Positions 1-7,146 of a DNA stretch of 12,759 bases are shown one piece after another. Within the stretch, counting starts at the first letter, position 1. Each line of letters begins with the position of its first letter. The notes below the pieces were generated by a model. That model was not told where the DNA came from and ran no database searches. It worked only from the letters and a program-made list of their open reading frames with translations. The DNA lies in the NCBI GenBank assembly GCA_902783995.1, contig CACZTG010000092.1, positions 1 to 12,759 of the forward strand. The letters run 5' to 3'. Position numbers and translations under genes: made by a program. The DNA is from an uncultured Ruminococcus sp. (lineage in GTDB: Bacteria; Bacillota_A; Clostridia; RUG12999).

Positions 1-3000
1 CCCGTACCTGTTTTCAGCGGAACGTTTGACGGAAACAATCATACCGTAAGCGGCGTCGTAAGCTATAAAAACGCTTCAAAAACAGGGCTTTTCAGAAATG
101 TTTCAGCCGGCGCTGTAATTAAAAATCTTACAGTTGAAACCACTCTGATTCCCGGCGGAAGCAGTTCAAAAATAGGCGCTGTTGCCGGAATCAACAGCGG
201 AACAATTACAAACTGCAAATTCAAAGGAGAAATAAAAGGTTTAAGCTATATAGGCGGCATCAGCGGACAAAACGAAGGCACAATTTCAGGTTGTACCTCG
301 GAGGGCAGCATATACGGCAAACACTATGTCGGCGGTATTACGGGCAGGAATCTCGGTACAGTGGTAAGCTGCGTAAACAAAAGCAAGGTAAATACAAAAA
401 TCGAGAAAACAACCTTCGATATTGAAAATATTGACCTCAGTAATATTATATCAACGGAAAACACCGTTGAAATAACCGATATCGGCGGAATCAGCGGTTT
501 TTCGTCCGGAATTACGGAAAGCTGTGAAAACAGGGGAACTGTGGGATATGTTCACGTCGGATACAACGTGGGAGGTATTGCGGGCAGGCAAAACGGGTAT
601 CTTTCGGGCTGTAAGAATTACGGCGAGGTTTACGGACGAAAAGATGTCGGCGGCATTGTCGGACAGCTTGAGCCGTTTACCGTGTTGCAATATTCCGAAA
701 GCTCGGTGCTTTCTTTAAGCGATGACTTAAATACTCTTGAAAAAATGATTGATGAGCTTATAGGCGAGTCCGACTCAATGCGAAGCGGCGTTTCGGCAAG
801 GCTGAGCGGCATAAAAACGCAGACGAACACGGCAATCGAGCTTACAGACACTCTTGTCGATATGGTAAACGGCAATCTTGAAACCAACGCGGATAATATT
901 ACCGATACAAGCGCGAAAATCACCTCTCTTATCGGCAGTGTTACGGATACCATGGGCAAATACGGATACATTGACGAAAACTCTGCCGAGACAGTAAATG
1001 ATGTTGCGGGAGACCTTGTTAAAGCCGCCGATGAATATAACGACGCTATAAGCTCCGTTTCGGGTGAAGTAAACAGTCCGGGACTTAAAAAATCCGCCGA
1101 CAAGCTTAAAGAAGCAACAAGGGATTTAAACGGCGCAGCCTCATCACTTCGCAGCTCCGCAAGAGATCTTAAAACCTTTATGGCAAATATTAACGCCGCA
1201 AGCAAAGCGATTGACAATATAAAAAAATCACTCGACAATATGATTAAGGGTGAGGACGAAGTAAGCAGCGCCGCGAAAGAAACCGCTTCGGAGCTTGCGA
1301 AAATCAGAGAAGGAATAGCAAGCGGCAAAATACCGGCAGGCAGCGATATTTCCGCGCTGGTTTCTTCTCTTGAAAAAACCTTTACTTCTGTCAGTGAAAT
1401 TTCAGCGGGAACAAAAAGTGATTACGAACAGCTTAAAACCGCGTTTGAACAGCTTGCTTCCGCACTTAAAGCCATTGACGGCGGAGATATTGCTTCGGGA
1501 GTCGATAAGCTTGCCACGGCGGCGGGCTATGCTGCCGATTCCACAAGAAATCTGCGTGACGCGGTTAACAGTCTTGAAACAGCTTTTGACGGCTTCAATA
1601 TTGACACAAAGGGTTTAACTCTTGACGACGCCGGAACCAAAATACAAAAAAATGCGGAAAGTATAACGGGCATCTTATTATCTCTCGGAAAAATGTTTGA
1701 TGAACTGAACGGCAGTATTATTGAATTTAACGCAAATCCGATTATAAATATTGAAAGATTTCCTTCCGAAATGTACGAAACAAAAGACGCTTTATCGGGC
1801 AGTATTTCGGGAATAACCGATTCGTTTGAGGCGCTGAACAATTACGCAAGCGGAACTCTCGGAGGCATAGGAGGAACTCTCGGAAATGTAAACAATCAGC
1901 TTTTCAAGGTCCTCGACAGCCTATCCTCCGTTATTGAAAGCGCAACGACCGATGTTACGGAAAAAACAATTGATGACCTTACTATGGATATATCGGAAGA
2001 AGATACCGCGGCGCAGACAACAGGCAAAATAACCGGCTGTAAAAACGACGGCGATATTGACGGCGATATAAACGTCGGCGGAATTGTGGGCTCGCTTGCG
2101 ATTGAGTATGATTTTGACCCCGAGGACGATATTTCACGTAACGGAAAACGCTCGTTTGATTTTATTTATAAAACAAGAGCCGTTGTAAGACAATGCCGCA
2201 ACAGCGCGAATATTAAATCAAAAAAGAACTGTGTGGGCGGTATTGCCGGACAAATGAAGCTCGGCTGTATTATAAACTGCGCTTCGGGCGGATATATCGA
2301 GAGCAAAACGGGCGATTATGTCGGCGGTATTGCCGGTGACTGCAAAACCACAGTCAAAAACTGTACCGCAAGGGTTTCACTTTCGGGTGATGATTATGTC
2401 GGGGGAATTGCCGGAAACGCCAACCATATTTATGATTGCGGCTCGGTTGTAACGATAGATAAAAGTGATGAGTTTTCGGGCGGCATTGCCGGAAACACCG
2501 AAGGACTTTGCCGTTCAAATTTCTATGCCGGAAATGTTACCGGCGCTGTTGACGGCACAAGCTACAGCGGAATTGCCGAAGAAGGCAGCGTTGATTTTAT
2601 TAAAGAAACCGAAAACGGAGACATTTTCGATAAATTTACCGCTAAATTTATAATAGACGGAAAAACCGTTAAGGAAATGAGCTTTGGCTATGGTGAAACC
2701 TTAAAAGATATACCTTCTATCCCCGAAAAAGAAGGATATTACGCCAAATGGGATACAGAAAGCTTTGAAAATCTGTCACGTGATATAACCGCAGTCGCGG
2801 TTTATGTTCCGTATGTCACTTCTGTCGAAACCGACAAAACCCGAAAATCAGGGCTTCCCGTCGCGTTATGCGAAGGGAAATATACCGAAGAAACGACCGC
2901 AAAAATAGAGAAAGAAAAAACAAAGCGGTTTTCGGGCAAGCGTGAGGAAAATTGGAAAGTTACCGTCTCAGACGCTCCGGACGGCGGTGAAATGACAATT

Positions 3001-3258
3001 CACTATCTTCCCTCCGATAATATGCGGTTTGAGCAGGCTGTATATGTGCTTAAAGACGGAAAATACGTAAGAACAAGCTGCAAAAAAGACGGTAAATATC
3101 TGGTATTCAAAGGAACAAAAGGAAGTACGGTTTTCGGTGTGTCTCCCGCCGGAGTAAAGCCCGGCAAGCTTACCTTTATTATAATAATTATTTTAATTTT
3201 TTCATCGGTTTTGAAAGTCGGAAAAAAAGTTAAAAATAAAGAAAAAACACCTGTTTAA
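1..3258 (+). CDS. GLUG-repeat cell-surface protein, 5' end outside the window
   Basis: The frame is open from base 1 to the TAA at 3256-3258, giving 1085 residues with no start in view; the first ATG-type codons inside are not the true start. In order: GLUG-type repeats (VGGIxG cores, each followed by an S/N/GxC step) at about nt 160-670; a helical Ala/Ser/Asp/Lys-rich region with no Cys at about nt 676-2010, resembling long coiled coils; a second GLUG block at about nt 2029-2580; an InlB B-repeat-like module (KEGYYAKWD) at about nt 2635-2805; a small beta-rich domain; and a C-terminal hydrophobic segment (LTFIIIIILIFSS) followed by a basic tail, nt 3166-3255. There is no LPxTG motif. GLUG repeats are known from bacterial surface and secreted proteins and are thought to form a beta-solenoid. 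I infer an anchored extracellular protein; its ligand and function are unknown. Confidence 0.8.
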   Translation, partial: PVPVFSGTFDGNNHTVSGVVSYKNASKTGLFRNVSAGAVIKNLTVETTLIPGGSSSKIGAVAGINSGTITNCKFKGEIKGLSYIGGISGQNEGTISGCTSEGSIYGKHYVGGITGRNLGTVVSCVNKSKVNTKIEKTTFDIENIDLSNIISTENTVEITDIGGISGFSSGITESCENRGTVGYVHVGYNVGGIAGRQNGYLSGCKNYGEVYGRKDVGGIVGQLEPFTVLQYSESSVLSLSDDLNTLEKMIDELIGESDSMRSGVSARLSGIKTQTNTAIELTDTLVDMVNGNLETNADNITDTSAKITSLIGSVTDTMGKYGYIDENSAETVNDVAGDLVKAADEYNDAISSVSGEVNSPGLKKSADKLKEATRDLNGAASSLRSSARDLKTFMANINAASKAIDNIKKSLDNMIKGEDEVSSAAKETASELAKIREGIASGKIPAGSDISALVSSLEKTFTSVSEISAGTKSDYEQLKTAFEQLASALKAIDGGDIASGVDKLATAAGYAADSTRNLRDAVNSLETAFDGFNIDTKGLTLDDAGTKIQKNAESITGILLSLGKMFDELNGSIIEFNANPIINIERFPSEMYETKDALSGSISGITDSFEALNNYASGTLGGIGGTLGNVNNQLFKVLDSLSSVIESATTDVTEKTIDDLTMDISEEDTAAQTTGKITGCKNDGDIDGDINVGGIVGSLAIEYDFDPEDDISRNGKRSFDFIYKTRAVVRQCRNSANIKSKKNCVGGIAGQMKLGCIINCASGGYIESKTGDYVGGIAGDCKTTVKNCTARVSLSGDDYVGGIAGNANHIYDCGSVVTIDKSDEFSGGIAGNTEGLCRSNFYAGNVTGAVDGTSYSGIAEEGSVDFIKETENGDIFDKFTAKFIIDGKTVKEMSFGYGETLKDIPSIPEKEGYYAKWDTESFENLSRDITAVAVYVPYVTSVETDKTRKSGLPVALCEGKYTEETTAKIEKEKTKRFSGKREENWKVTVSDAPDGGEMTIHYLPSDNMRFEQAVYVLKDGKYVRTSCKKDGKYLVFKGTKGSTVFGVSPAGVKPGKLTFIIIIILIFSSVLKVGKKVKNKEKTPV

Positions 3259-3297
3259 ATTATTTAAAAGAGGTCCTGCAAAAATGCAGGACCTCGC
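3259..3297 (-). terminator. Intrinsic terminator of the NhaC-family gene, possibly bidirectional
   Basis: An 11-bp perfect stem GAGGTCCTGCA / TGCAGGACCTC (3270-3280 / 3285-3294, allowing end fraying) closes an AAAA loop. On the minus strand it lies about 20 nt after the transporter stop and is followed by TTTTAAATAATTT, so it best serves that gene. On the plus strand, where it follows the GLUG gene, there is no clear U-tract, so termination in that direction would be weaker. Confidence 0.8.
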
Positions 3298-3314
3298 AAT
3301 ATTCAGCCTATTTT

Positions 3315-4919
3315 TCAAGCCTGTTTTTTATCCGCAGTAACGGCTTTGATTACAAACAAGGTCACAAGCATAAGTACGACCGCTATCGGAAGACAAATCC
3401 AAACGTTTTGTACAAAGCCTGAAATTATGTACGAAACAAACGAAACTGCCGCAACCGTAATCGCGTAGGGAAGCTGAGTCGAAACGTGATTTATATGGTT
3501 ACACTGTCCGCCGGCTGATGACATAATTGTCGTATCCGAAATCGGAGAACAATGGTCGCCGCAAACCGCGCCCGCAAGACAAGCCGACATACCGATTATG
3601 AAAAGCGGATTTTCGGGCGGGAACATAGCTGTAACAATCGGAATAAGGATACCGAATGTTCCCCAGGAAGTACCTGTCGCGAAAGAAAGAAGGCACGCAA
3701 CAAGGAATATAACAGCCGGAAGGAAGCTCGCAAGTCCGGCAGCGGCATTCTGCATAACACCGTCAACATAATCGGCAGCGCCGAGAAGCCCTGTCATATT
3801 TTTAAGCGTTGTCGCAAAGGTAAGAATGAGTATTGCGGGTACCATTGCGTTAAAGCCTTTCGGAATACATTCCATAGCTTCTTTAAAGCTTACAACCCTT
3901 CTTGCAACAAGATAAATGATTGTGAGTACAAGAGCGATAAGAGCGCCCCAGGGAAGACCTACAGTCGCGTCCGTATCACTGAAAGCATCTACAAAGCTTG
4001 CTCCGTCAAAGAAACCGCCGTTATAGATAAGCGCTATAACGCAAACAATGATAAGAACAAGTATCGGAAGAACAAGGTCAATAACCTTACCCTTTGAGGA
4101 CGGCGCTTCATCGGGTACTTCAGCTTTATCGCCGCAGGTGTAAAGGTCGCCTTTGTTTTTAGCGTTCTGTTCATGGAGCTTCATCGGACCGTAATCAAAC
4201 TGCATAAGAGATATTGCAATTACAAAAACAAGTGTAAGAAGCGAGTAAAAATTGAACGGAATTGCTTTTATGAAAAGCGCGATACCCTTTCCTTCGGGCG
4301 CGTAGCTTGAAACAGCCGCAGCCCATGAAGAAATGGGAGCTATCATACAAATTGGAGCGGCTGTTGCGTCAATTAAAAACGCCAGCTTTGCTCTTGAAAT
4401 TTTATGACTGTCCGTTACGGGACGCATTACAGAGCCCACTGTAAGACAGTTGAAATAGTCGTCAATAAAAATAAGAACACCGAGAACAAAGGTTGCAAGC
4501 ATAGCGCCCGGTCTTGTTTTGATGTTTTTCTTTGCCCATTTACCAAAAGCAGCGCTTCCGCCCGCTTTATTTACAAGAGCAACGATTGTGCCGAGAATAA
4601 CAAGGAAAATAAAAATACCCGCAGTATCCGCAACCGCCGCCATAAGTCCGTCCTCAACAAGCTTATCCATTGCGGAAACGGGAGCAAAATCAGCCGCGAA
4701 AAGCGCACCTACAACAATACCCACAAAAAGAGAAGAATAAACTTCTTTTGTGATAAGCGCAAGCCCGATTGCTATAATCGGCGGAATAAGTGCCCAGAAG
4801 GTCGCGTACATTTTCGGCGCTTCTGCTTCACCTTCGGCAAAGCAGCAGAGCGTCATTGCCAGCATAAATACGGCTGTAAGAACGGTTACGACGTTAAACG
4901 TCTTTTTGAAGTTTTTCAT
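3315..4919 (-). CDS. lysW: NhaC-superfamily transporter, probable lysine transporter (LysW type)
   Basis: This is a 534-residue integral membrane protein with about 11-13 hydrophobic segments. NhaC-superfamily signatures are FIDDYFNCLTVGSVMRP from residue 151, the DATAAP/APISSWAA stretch around 184-201, GTSWGTFGILIP around 416-427 and GDHCSPISDT at 454-463. The N-terminus (hydrophobic stretch, then FAEGEAEA) looks like an extra leading segment or signal anchor. ATG at 4917-4919 is preceded by AAGGAGAG at good spacing. Sequence alone would give Na+/H+ antiporter. However, a lysine riboswitch with terminator lies directly upstream, and comparative work on L-box regulons has named NhaC-family genes in this position LysW, candidate lysine transporters. 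I therefore infer Na+- or H+-coupled lysine uptake, repressed when lysine is plentiful. The gene is monocistronic. The substrate is inferred from regulation, not from the protein. Confidence 0.85.
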   Translation of the reverse strand: MKNFKKTFNVVTVLTAVFMLAMTLCCFAEGEAEAPKMYATFWALIPPIIAIGLALITKEVYSSLFVGIVVGALFAADFAPVSAMDKLVEDGLMAAVADTAGIFIFLVILGTIVALVNKAGGSAAFGKWAKKNIKTRPGAMLATFVLGVLIFIDDYFNCLTVGSVMRPVTDSHKISRAKLAFLIDATAAPICMIAPISSWAAAVSSYAPEGKGIALFIKAIPFNFYSLLTLVFVIAISLMQFDYGPMKLHEQNAKNKGDLYTCGDKAEVPDEAPSSKGKVIDLVLPILVLIIVCVIALIYNGGFFDGASFVDAFSDTDATVGLPWGALIALVLTIIYLVARRVVSFKEAMECIPKGFNAMVPAILILTFATTLKNMTGLLGAADYVDGVMQNAAAGLASFLPAVIFLVACLLSFATGTSWGTFGILIPIVTAMFPPENPLFIIGMSACLAGAVCGDHCSPISDTTIMSSAGGQCNHINHVSTQLPYAITVAAVSFVSYIISGFVQNVWICLPIAVVLMLVTLFVIKAVTADKKQA

Positions 4920-4940
4920 ACAAAACTCTCCTTAAACATA

Positions 4941-4988
4941 ATTTTATTATAAAAAGTCACAGCATGCACTACTGCAAACCGTGACTTT
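4941..4988 (-). terminator. Riboswitch-controlled intrinsic terminator
   Basis: On the minus strand AAAGTCAC (4988-4981) pairs with GTGACTTT (4960-4953). The inner stem continues with G-U and G-C pairs and TGCA/TGCA around a GTAG loop. TTTTTATAATAAAATT follows. It ends about 20 nt before the lysW start codon and is the expression platform of the lysine riboswitch. Confidence 0.88.
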
Positions 4989-5014
4989 ATGAAGCACAAT
5001 TTTGTCTGCAATAG
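4969..5014 (-). promoter_or_regulatory. Predicted antiterminator helix of the lysine riboswitch
   Basis: On the minus strand CTATTGCAGAC (5014-5004), which contains the 3' strand of aptamer helix P1, can pair over 11 consecutive positions (two of them G-U) with GTTTGCAGTAG (4979-4969), which lies inside the terminator's ascending arm and loop. The antiterminator therefore excludes both P1 and the terminator. Without lysine the antiterminator should form and lysW be transcribed; lysine-stabilised P1 frees the terminator. Confidence 0.75.
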
Positions 5015-5178
5015 CTCTCCACTAAAAAAGTGACAGTGTAATACATATTCTGCATTACCCCGACAAACGGCTCCCCGGGCAAAAAACCGCGTCTCGGCAC
5101 TCTCCCCTTTCACCGCCCCCGTTTGCCCGTAAAAAAGCGGTTACTGATGAATCGTGCGCCTCTGATTGCGATGACTTT
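5004..5178 (-). promoter_or_regulatory. Lysine riboswitch (L-box) aptamer
   Basis: Read on the minus strand, the leader holds the conserved L-box blocks in the right order: AGAGGCGC near the 5' strand of P1 (5165-5158), GGTGAAAGGGGAGAGTGCCG around 5116-5097, ACTGTCAC near 5038-5031, and GTGGAGAGCTAT closing the core at 5024-5013. P1 is formed by GCAAT with ATTGC (the 3' strand at 5012-5008). The length of about 175 nt matches the family. Known L-box elements bind L-lysine in the mRNA leader of lysine synthesis and uptake genes and usually act as OFF switches. Here the downstream terminator and antiterminator fit that mode. Confidence 0.93.
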
Positions 5179-5185
5179 TTACTTA

Positions 5186-5217
5186 ATTATATTATCATAT
5201 TTGTTTTTACAATTCAA
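5186..5217 (-). promoter_or_regulatory. Probable promoter of the lysine riboswitch / lysW transcript
   Basis: On the minus strand TTGAAT (5217-5212) is followed after 17 bp by TAATAT (5194-5189). An overlapping TATAAT at 5191-5186 is an alternative -10. Transcription would begin just upstream of the aptamer, near 5180. The exact -10 choice is uncertain. Confidence 0.55.
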
Positions 5218-5284
5218 CCGTCATTTTTTACAAAAATTTACCGTATTTTTTTAATATATTATAACATATATGTGTATTTTACCC

Positions 5285-5313
5285 TTGACAAACAAAAAAA
5301 ATTGTGCTATAAT
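5285..5313 (+). promoter_or_regulatory. Sigma-A promoter of the infC-rpmI-rplT operon
   Basis: Consensus TTGACA at 5285-5290 and consensus TATAAT at 5308-5313 are separated by exactly 17 bp. Transcription should start near 5320, giving a leader of about 148 nt before infC. Confidence 0.9.
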
Positions 5314-5319
5314 AGAAGG

Positions 5320-5454
5320 GAATTAACAAGCAGAAGTTTTCGCTTCTCGCCTGCCGATCATAAAAGCGGAGGGCAAATACTTTTTAAATGTTACAGTGTT
5401 GCTGTAATGTTTTTGGTATTTTGAGGCGGAAATATATCCGGCTCAATTTTTTTT
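5320..5454 (+). promoter_or_regulatory. infC leader, probable L20-type autoregulatory leader with attenuator
   Basis: The leader holds three hairpins: AGAAG/CTTCT near 5332-5347, TTACAG-TGTTG-CTGTAA at 5391-5407, and a final hairpin TTGAG-G-CGGA / TCCG-G-CTCAA at 5421-5446 (one G/G mismatch) followed by eight T at 5447-5454. The last is an intrinsic terminator placed directly before the infC ribosome binding site, so read-through must be controlled. In Bacillus and relatives, free L20 protein binds the infC leader and promotes early termination (the L20 leader family). Position, order and attenuator match that model. I did not verify the specific L20-binding fold. Confidence 0.65.
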
Positions 5455-5467
5455 GGAGGTGTTAAAC

Positions 5468-5977
5468 ATAGCAAAGGAGCTTTTAATTAACGATGAAATA
5501 AAACACAAGGAAATCAGGGTTGTTGACAGCGACGGCAGTCAGCTCGGTATTCTGCCGCTTAAAGAAGCTGTGCGTATTGCGGACGAAAAAAACCTTGACC
5601 TTGTTGAAATCGCTCCGCAGGCGGTTCCGCCCGTATGCAAAATTATGGATTACGGAAAGTACAGGTTTGACCGTGCAAAACGCGAAAAGGAAACCCGTAA
5701 AAACCAAAAAGTGGTAAGCATTAAAGAAGTAAGGCTTACCCCGTCAATTGATGTCGGAGATTTTGAAACGAAGGTAAGACAAGCCAAAAAATTTATTGCC
5801 GCAGGCGACAAGGTTAAGGTATCGCTTCGTTTCAGAGGTCGTGAGCTTGCGCACACCGAAATCGGTGCTCCGCTGCTTGATAAATTTGCCGCCAATTTTG
5901 AAAATGAAGCAAATGTTGACAAGCAAGCGAAAATGGAAGGAAGAAGCATGGTAATGTTTCTTACCCCGAAACAATAG
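5468..5977 (+). CDS. infC: Translation initiation factor IF-3
   Basis: IF-3 binds the 30S subunit, prevents early joining of 50S and checks the start codon and initiator tRNA. The 169-residue product has the N-terminal domain (ELLINDEI, DSDGSQLGILPL, LDLVEIAPQAVPPVCKIMDYGKY), a basic linker (KREKETRKNQK) and the C-terminal domain ending in GRSMVMFLTPK, the usual full length. The start is inferred as ATA at 5468-5470: GGAGG at 5455-5459 lies 8 nt upstream and the protein then begins AKELLIN as in related Clostridia. In-frame TTG (5453) and GTG (5459) precede or overlap that ribosome binding site and have none of their own. Non-canonical start codons (AUU, AUA, AUC) are typical of infC because IF-3 represses its own initiation. 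First gene of the infC-rpmI-rplT operon. Confidence 0.95.
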   Translation: MAKELLINDEIKHKEIRVVDSDGSQLGILPLKEAVRIADEKNLDLVEIAPQAVPPVCKIMDYGKYRFDRAKREKETRKNQKVVSIKEVRLTPSIDVGDFETKVRQAKKFIAAGDKVKVSLRFRGRELAHTEIGAPLLDKFAANFENEANVDKQAKMEGRSMVMFLTPKQ

Positions 5978-5996
5978 GTTTATGATTTACAGAATA

Positions 5997-6037
5997 CAGA
6001 ATTGTTTTCTGAAACTCAAATAATAAACAATTTTCTG
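5997..6037 (+). repeat. Inverted repeat just upstream of the rpmI ribosome binding site
   Basis: CAGAATTGTTT (5997-6007) can pair with AAACAATT-TT-CTG (6025-6037), 11 bp with a 2-nt bulge and a 17-nt loop. The 3' arm abuts the GAGAGGAGAG ribosome binding site of rpmI. It may shape translation of rpmI or RNA processing; no function is shown. Confidence 0.45.
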
Positions 6038-6052
6038 AGAGGAGAGAAAAGT

Positions 6053-6250
6053 ATGCCAAAAATAAAGACACACAGAGGCGCTGCCAAGAGATTTAATCTC
6101 ACCAAAAACGGTAAAGTAAAAAAGAATCACGCCGGAAGACGTCATATTCTTACAAAGAAAACCACAAAGAGAAAACGCGGTCTCAGAAAGCAGAGCTATG
6201 CGGTTCCCGCAAACGCAGCCGTAATTAAAAAGTTAATTCCGTATAAATAA
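6053..6250 (+). CDS. rpmI: 50S ribosomal protein L35
   Basis: The product is 65 residues, the normal L35 length, and very basic. It begins [14 protein letters not shown] and has the [11 protein letters not shown] segment and C-terminal VIKKLIPYK typical of L35. ATG at 6053 follows GAGAGGAGAG at 6037-6046; longer in-frame starts upstream have no site and would add unrelated residues. L35 is a structural protein of the large subunit. The gene sits 75 bp after infC and 20 bp before rplT. Confidence 0.97.
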   Translation: MPKIKTHRGAAKRFNLTKNGKVKKNHAGRRHILTKKTTKRKRGLRKQSYAVPANAAVIKKLIPYK

Positions 6251-6270
6251 ACATAGGAGGTTGAGATTAA

Positions 6271-6624
6271 ATGGCCAGAGTTAAAGGCGCGGTTACAACA
6301 AGAAGAAGACATAAAAAAATATTAAAGCTTGCCAAAGGTTATTTCGGCGGCAAATCCAAACTTTTCAGAACAGCCAACGAAGCTGTAATGAAATCGCTTG
6401 TATATTCATATATAGGACGCAAACAGAAAAAAAGAAATTTCAGAAGGCTTTGGATAACTCGTATAAGCGCAGCCGCAAAAATAAACGGTATGAATTATTC
6501 AACGTTTATGCACGGTCTTAAAAATTCGGGTATTACGCTTAACAGAAAAGCTATTTCCGAAATGGCAATAAACGACCCGGCGGCTTTCGCGGCACTTGCG
6601 GAAGCGGCTAAAAAAGCCCTTTAA
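6271..6624 (+). CDS. rplT: 50S ribosomal protein L20
   Basis: The product is 117 residues, the normal length, beginning [24 protein letters not shown] in family style and rich in Arg/Lys in the N-terminal half that contacts 23S rRNA. The globular C-terminal half ([31 protein letters not shown]) is the part that in other bacteria also binds the operon leader for feedback control. AGGAGG at 6255-6260 lies 10 nt before ATG. L20 is needed early in 50S assembly. Last gene of the operon. Confidence 0.97.
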   Translation: MARVKGAVTTRRRHKKILKLAKGYFGGKSKLFRTANEAVMKSLVYSYIGRKQKKRNFRRLWITRISAAAKINGMNYSTFMHGLKNSGITLNRKAISEMAINDPAAFAALAEAAKKAL

Positions 6625-6643
6625 ACAGCTTAAATACAAAAAG

Positions 6644-6680
6644 CCTGCAATGACGAATAAAAACATCGTTGCAGGTTTTT
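6644..6680 (+). terminator. Intrinsic terminator of the infC-rpmI-rplT operon
   Basis: CCTGCAATGA (6644-6653) pairs with TCGTTGCAGG (6666-6675), including one G-U pair, followed by TTTTT at 6676-6680. It starts 19 nt after the rplT stop. Confidence 0.9.
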
Positions 6681-6725
6681 ATGTGTTTGCGTGAGTGGAA
6701 ACGACACAAAAACATTATTTTTCCC

Positions 6726-6754
6726 TTGACATTTTTGTTAAAATGCAGTATAAT
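6726..6754 (+). promoter_or_regulatory. Sigma-A promoter of tRNA-Ser
   Basis: Consensus TTGACA at 6726-6731 and consensus TATAAT at 6749-6754 have a 17-bp spacer. The -10 ends 27 bp before the mature tRNA 5' end, giving a short 5' leader for RNase P to remove. Confidence 0.9.
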
Positions 6755-6781
6755 GTTTAAGTCATATAAATCAATTAATAC

Positions 6782-6870
6782 GGAGAGGTATCGAAGTGGT
6801 CATAACGGACGTGACTCGAAATCACGATACCCCCTGAGGGCCGTGGGTTCGAATCCCACCCTCTCCGCCA
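6782..6870 (+). tRNA. tRNA-Ser(CGA)
   Basis: The acceptor stem GGAGAGG (6782-6788) pairs with CCTCTCC (6860-6866), followed by discriminator G and an encoded CCA (6868-6870). The anticodon stem CGTGA/TCACG encloses loop CTCGAAA, so the anticodon is CGA at 6817-6819, reading UCG serine codons. A long variable arm with CCCC/GGGG-type pairing and the T arm GTGGG-TTCGAAT-CCCAC complete a class II serine tRNA of 89 nt. Confidence 0.96.
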
Positions 6871-6908
6871 TGAAAACGACAGTATTCTATCGAATACTGT
6901 CGTTTTCA
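6871..6908 (+). terminator. Terminator of the tRNA-Ser transcript
   Basis: A perfect 17-bp inverted repeat TGAAAACGACAGTATTC / GAATACTGTCGTTTTCA (6871-6887 / 6892-6908) with a TATC loop begins right after the CCA end. The descending arm holds TTTT after CTGTCG, so it can act as an intrinsic terminator. The near symmetry suggests it could work in both directions. Confidence 0.75.
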
Positions 6909-6911
6909 GCT

Positions 6912-7065
6912 AAATCCGTCCTCACGGACGGAATAAATCTGCTTCGCAGGTGAAATCACAACGCGGCGAAATCGCCTGACGGCGGTGAAAAGACGGATTT
7001 AATTTCACCAAAGCCGCAAGGCTTTGATTTCATCCAAACTTGTTTGGATTTCACCGTGAGTGAAA
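6912..7065. repeat. Array of short hairpins with TTTCA-type linkers
   Basis: There is no credible gene here. Successive small palindromes are packed together: CCGTCC/GGACGG (6916-6931), CTGC/GCAG (6939-6949), GGCG/CGCC (6965-6976), CAAAGCC-GCAA-GGCTTTG (7009-7026), ATCCAAAC/GTTTGGAT (7032-7049) and TTTCAC/GTGAAA (7049-7065). An outer pair AAATCCGTC / GACGGATTT (6912-6920 / 6992-7000) can enclose the first three. Linkers repeat TGAAATC on the left half and its complement GATTTCA or close variants on the right half. This resembles the hairpin-module repeats scattered between genes in some Clostridia. The role is unknown. Confidence 0.6.
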
Positions 7066-7115
7066 CGAACGATTTCATTAAAATAATTGCATCCAAACCG
7101 TTCGGCTTTTCCGCG

Positions 7116-7146
7116 TCGGAGCAAACTTCATTTACTCCGATTTTTT
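7116..7146 (+). terminator. Terminator-like hairpin in the gene-free region
   Basis: TCGGAG (7116-7121) pairs with CTCCGA (7135-7140), followed by six T at 7141-7146. It has the form of a weak intrinsic terminator, but the 13-nt loop and the absence of a gene immediately upstream leave its use unclear. Confidence 0.4.

Noticed and set aside
630..1328. Minus-strand open frame of about 230 codons inside the GLUG gene
   Set aside because: It is antisense to the helical region, where low-complexity codon use keeps the opposite frame open; it has no ribosome binding site and a composition unlike a real protein.
3552..4097. Plus-strand open frame opposite the lysW gene
   Set aside because: It is a shadow of a clear membrane-protein gene, with a Lys/Arg/Asn/Cys-rich product that matches no family.
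4404..4952. Plus-strand open frame opposite the 5' part of lysW
   Set aside because: Same reason; it also runs through the riboswitch terminator.
4916..5113. Minus-strand small frame in the lysW leader
   Set aside because: It lies within the lysine aptamer and terminator; the conserved RNA structure explains the sequence better.
5453..5467. TTG at 5453 as the infC start
   Set aside because: It lies in the terminator T-run and before the GGAGG site, so it cannot be served by that site.
6669..6953. Plus-strand open frame spanning tRNA-Ser
   Set aside because: It crosses the rplT terminator, the tRNA promoter, the tRNA and its terminator.
6912..7065. CRISPR array
   Set aside because: The palindromes differ in sequence and spacing; there is no constant repeat with uniform spacers and no cas gene.
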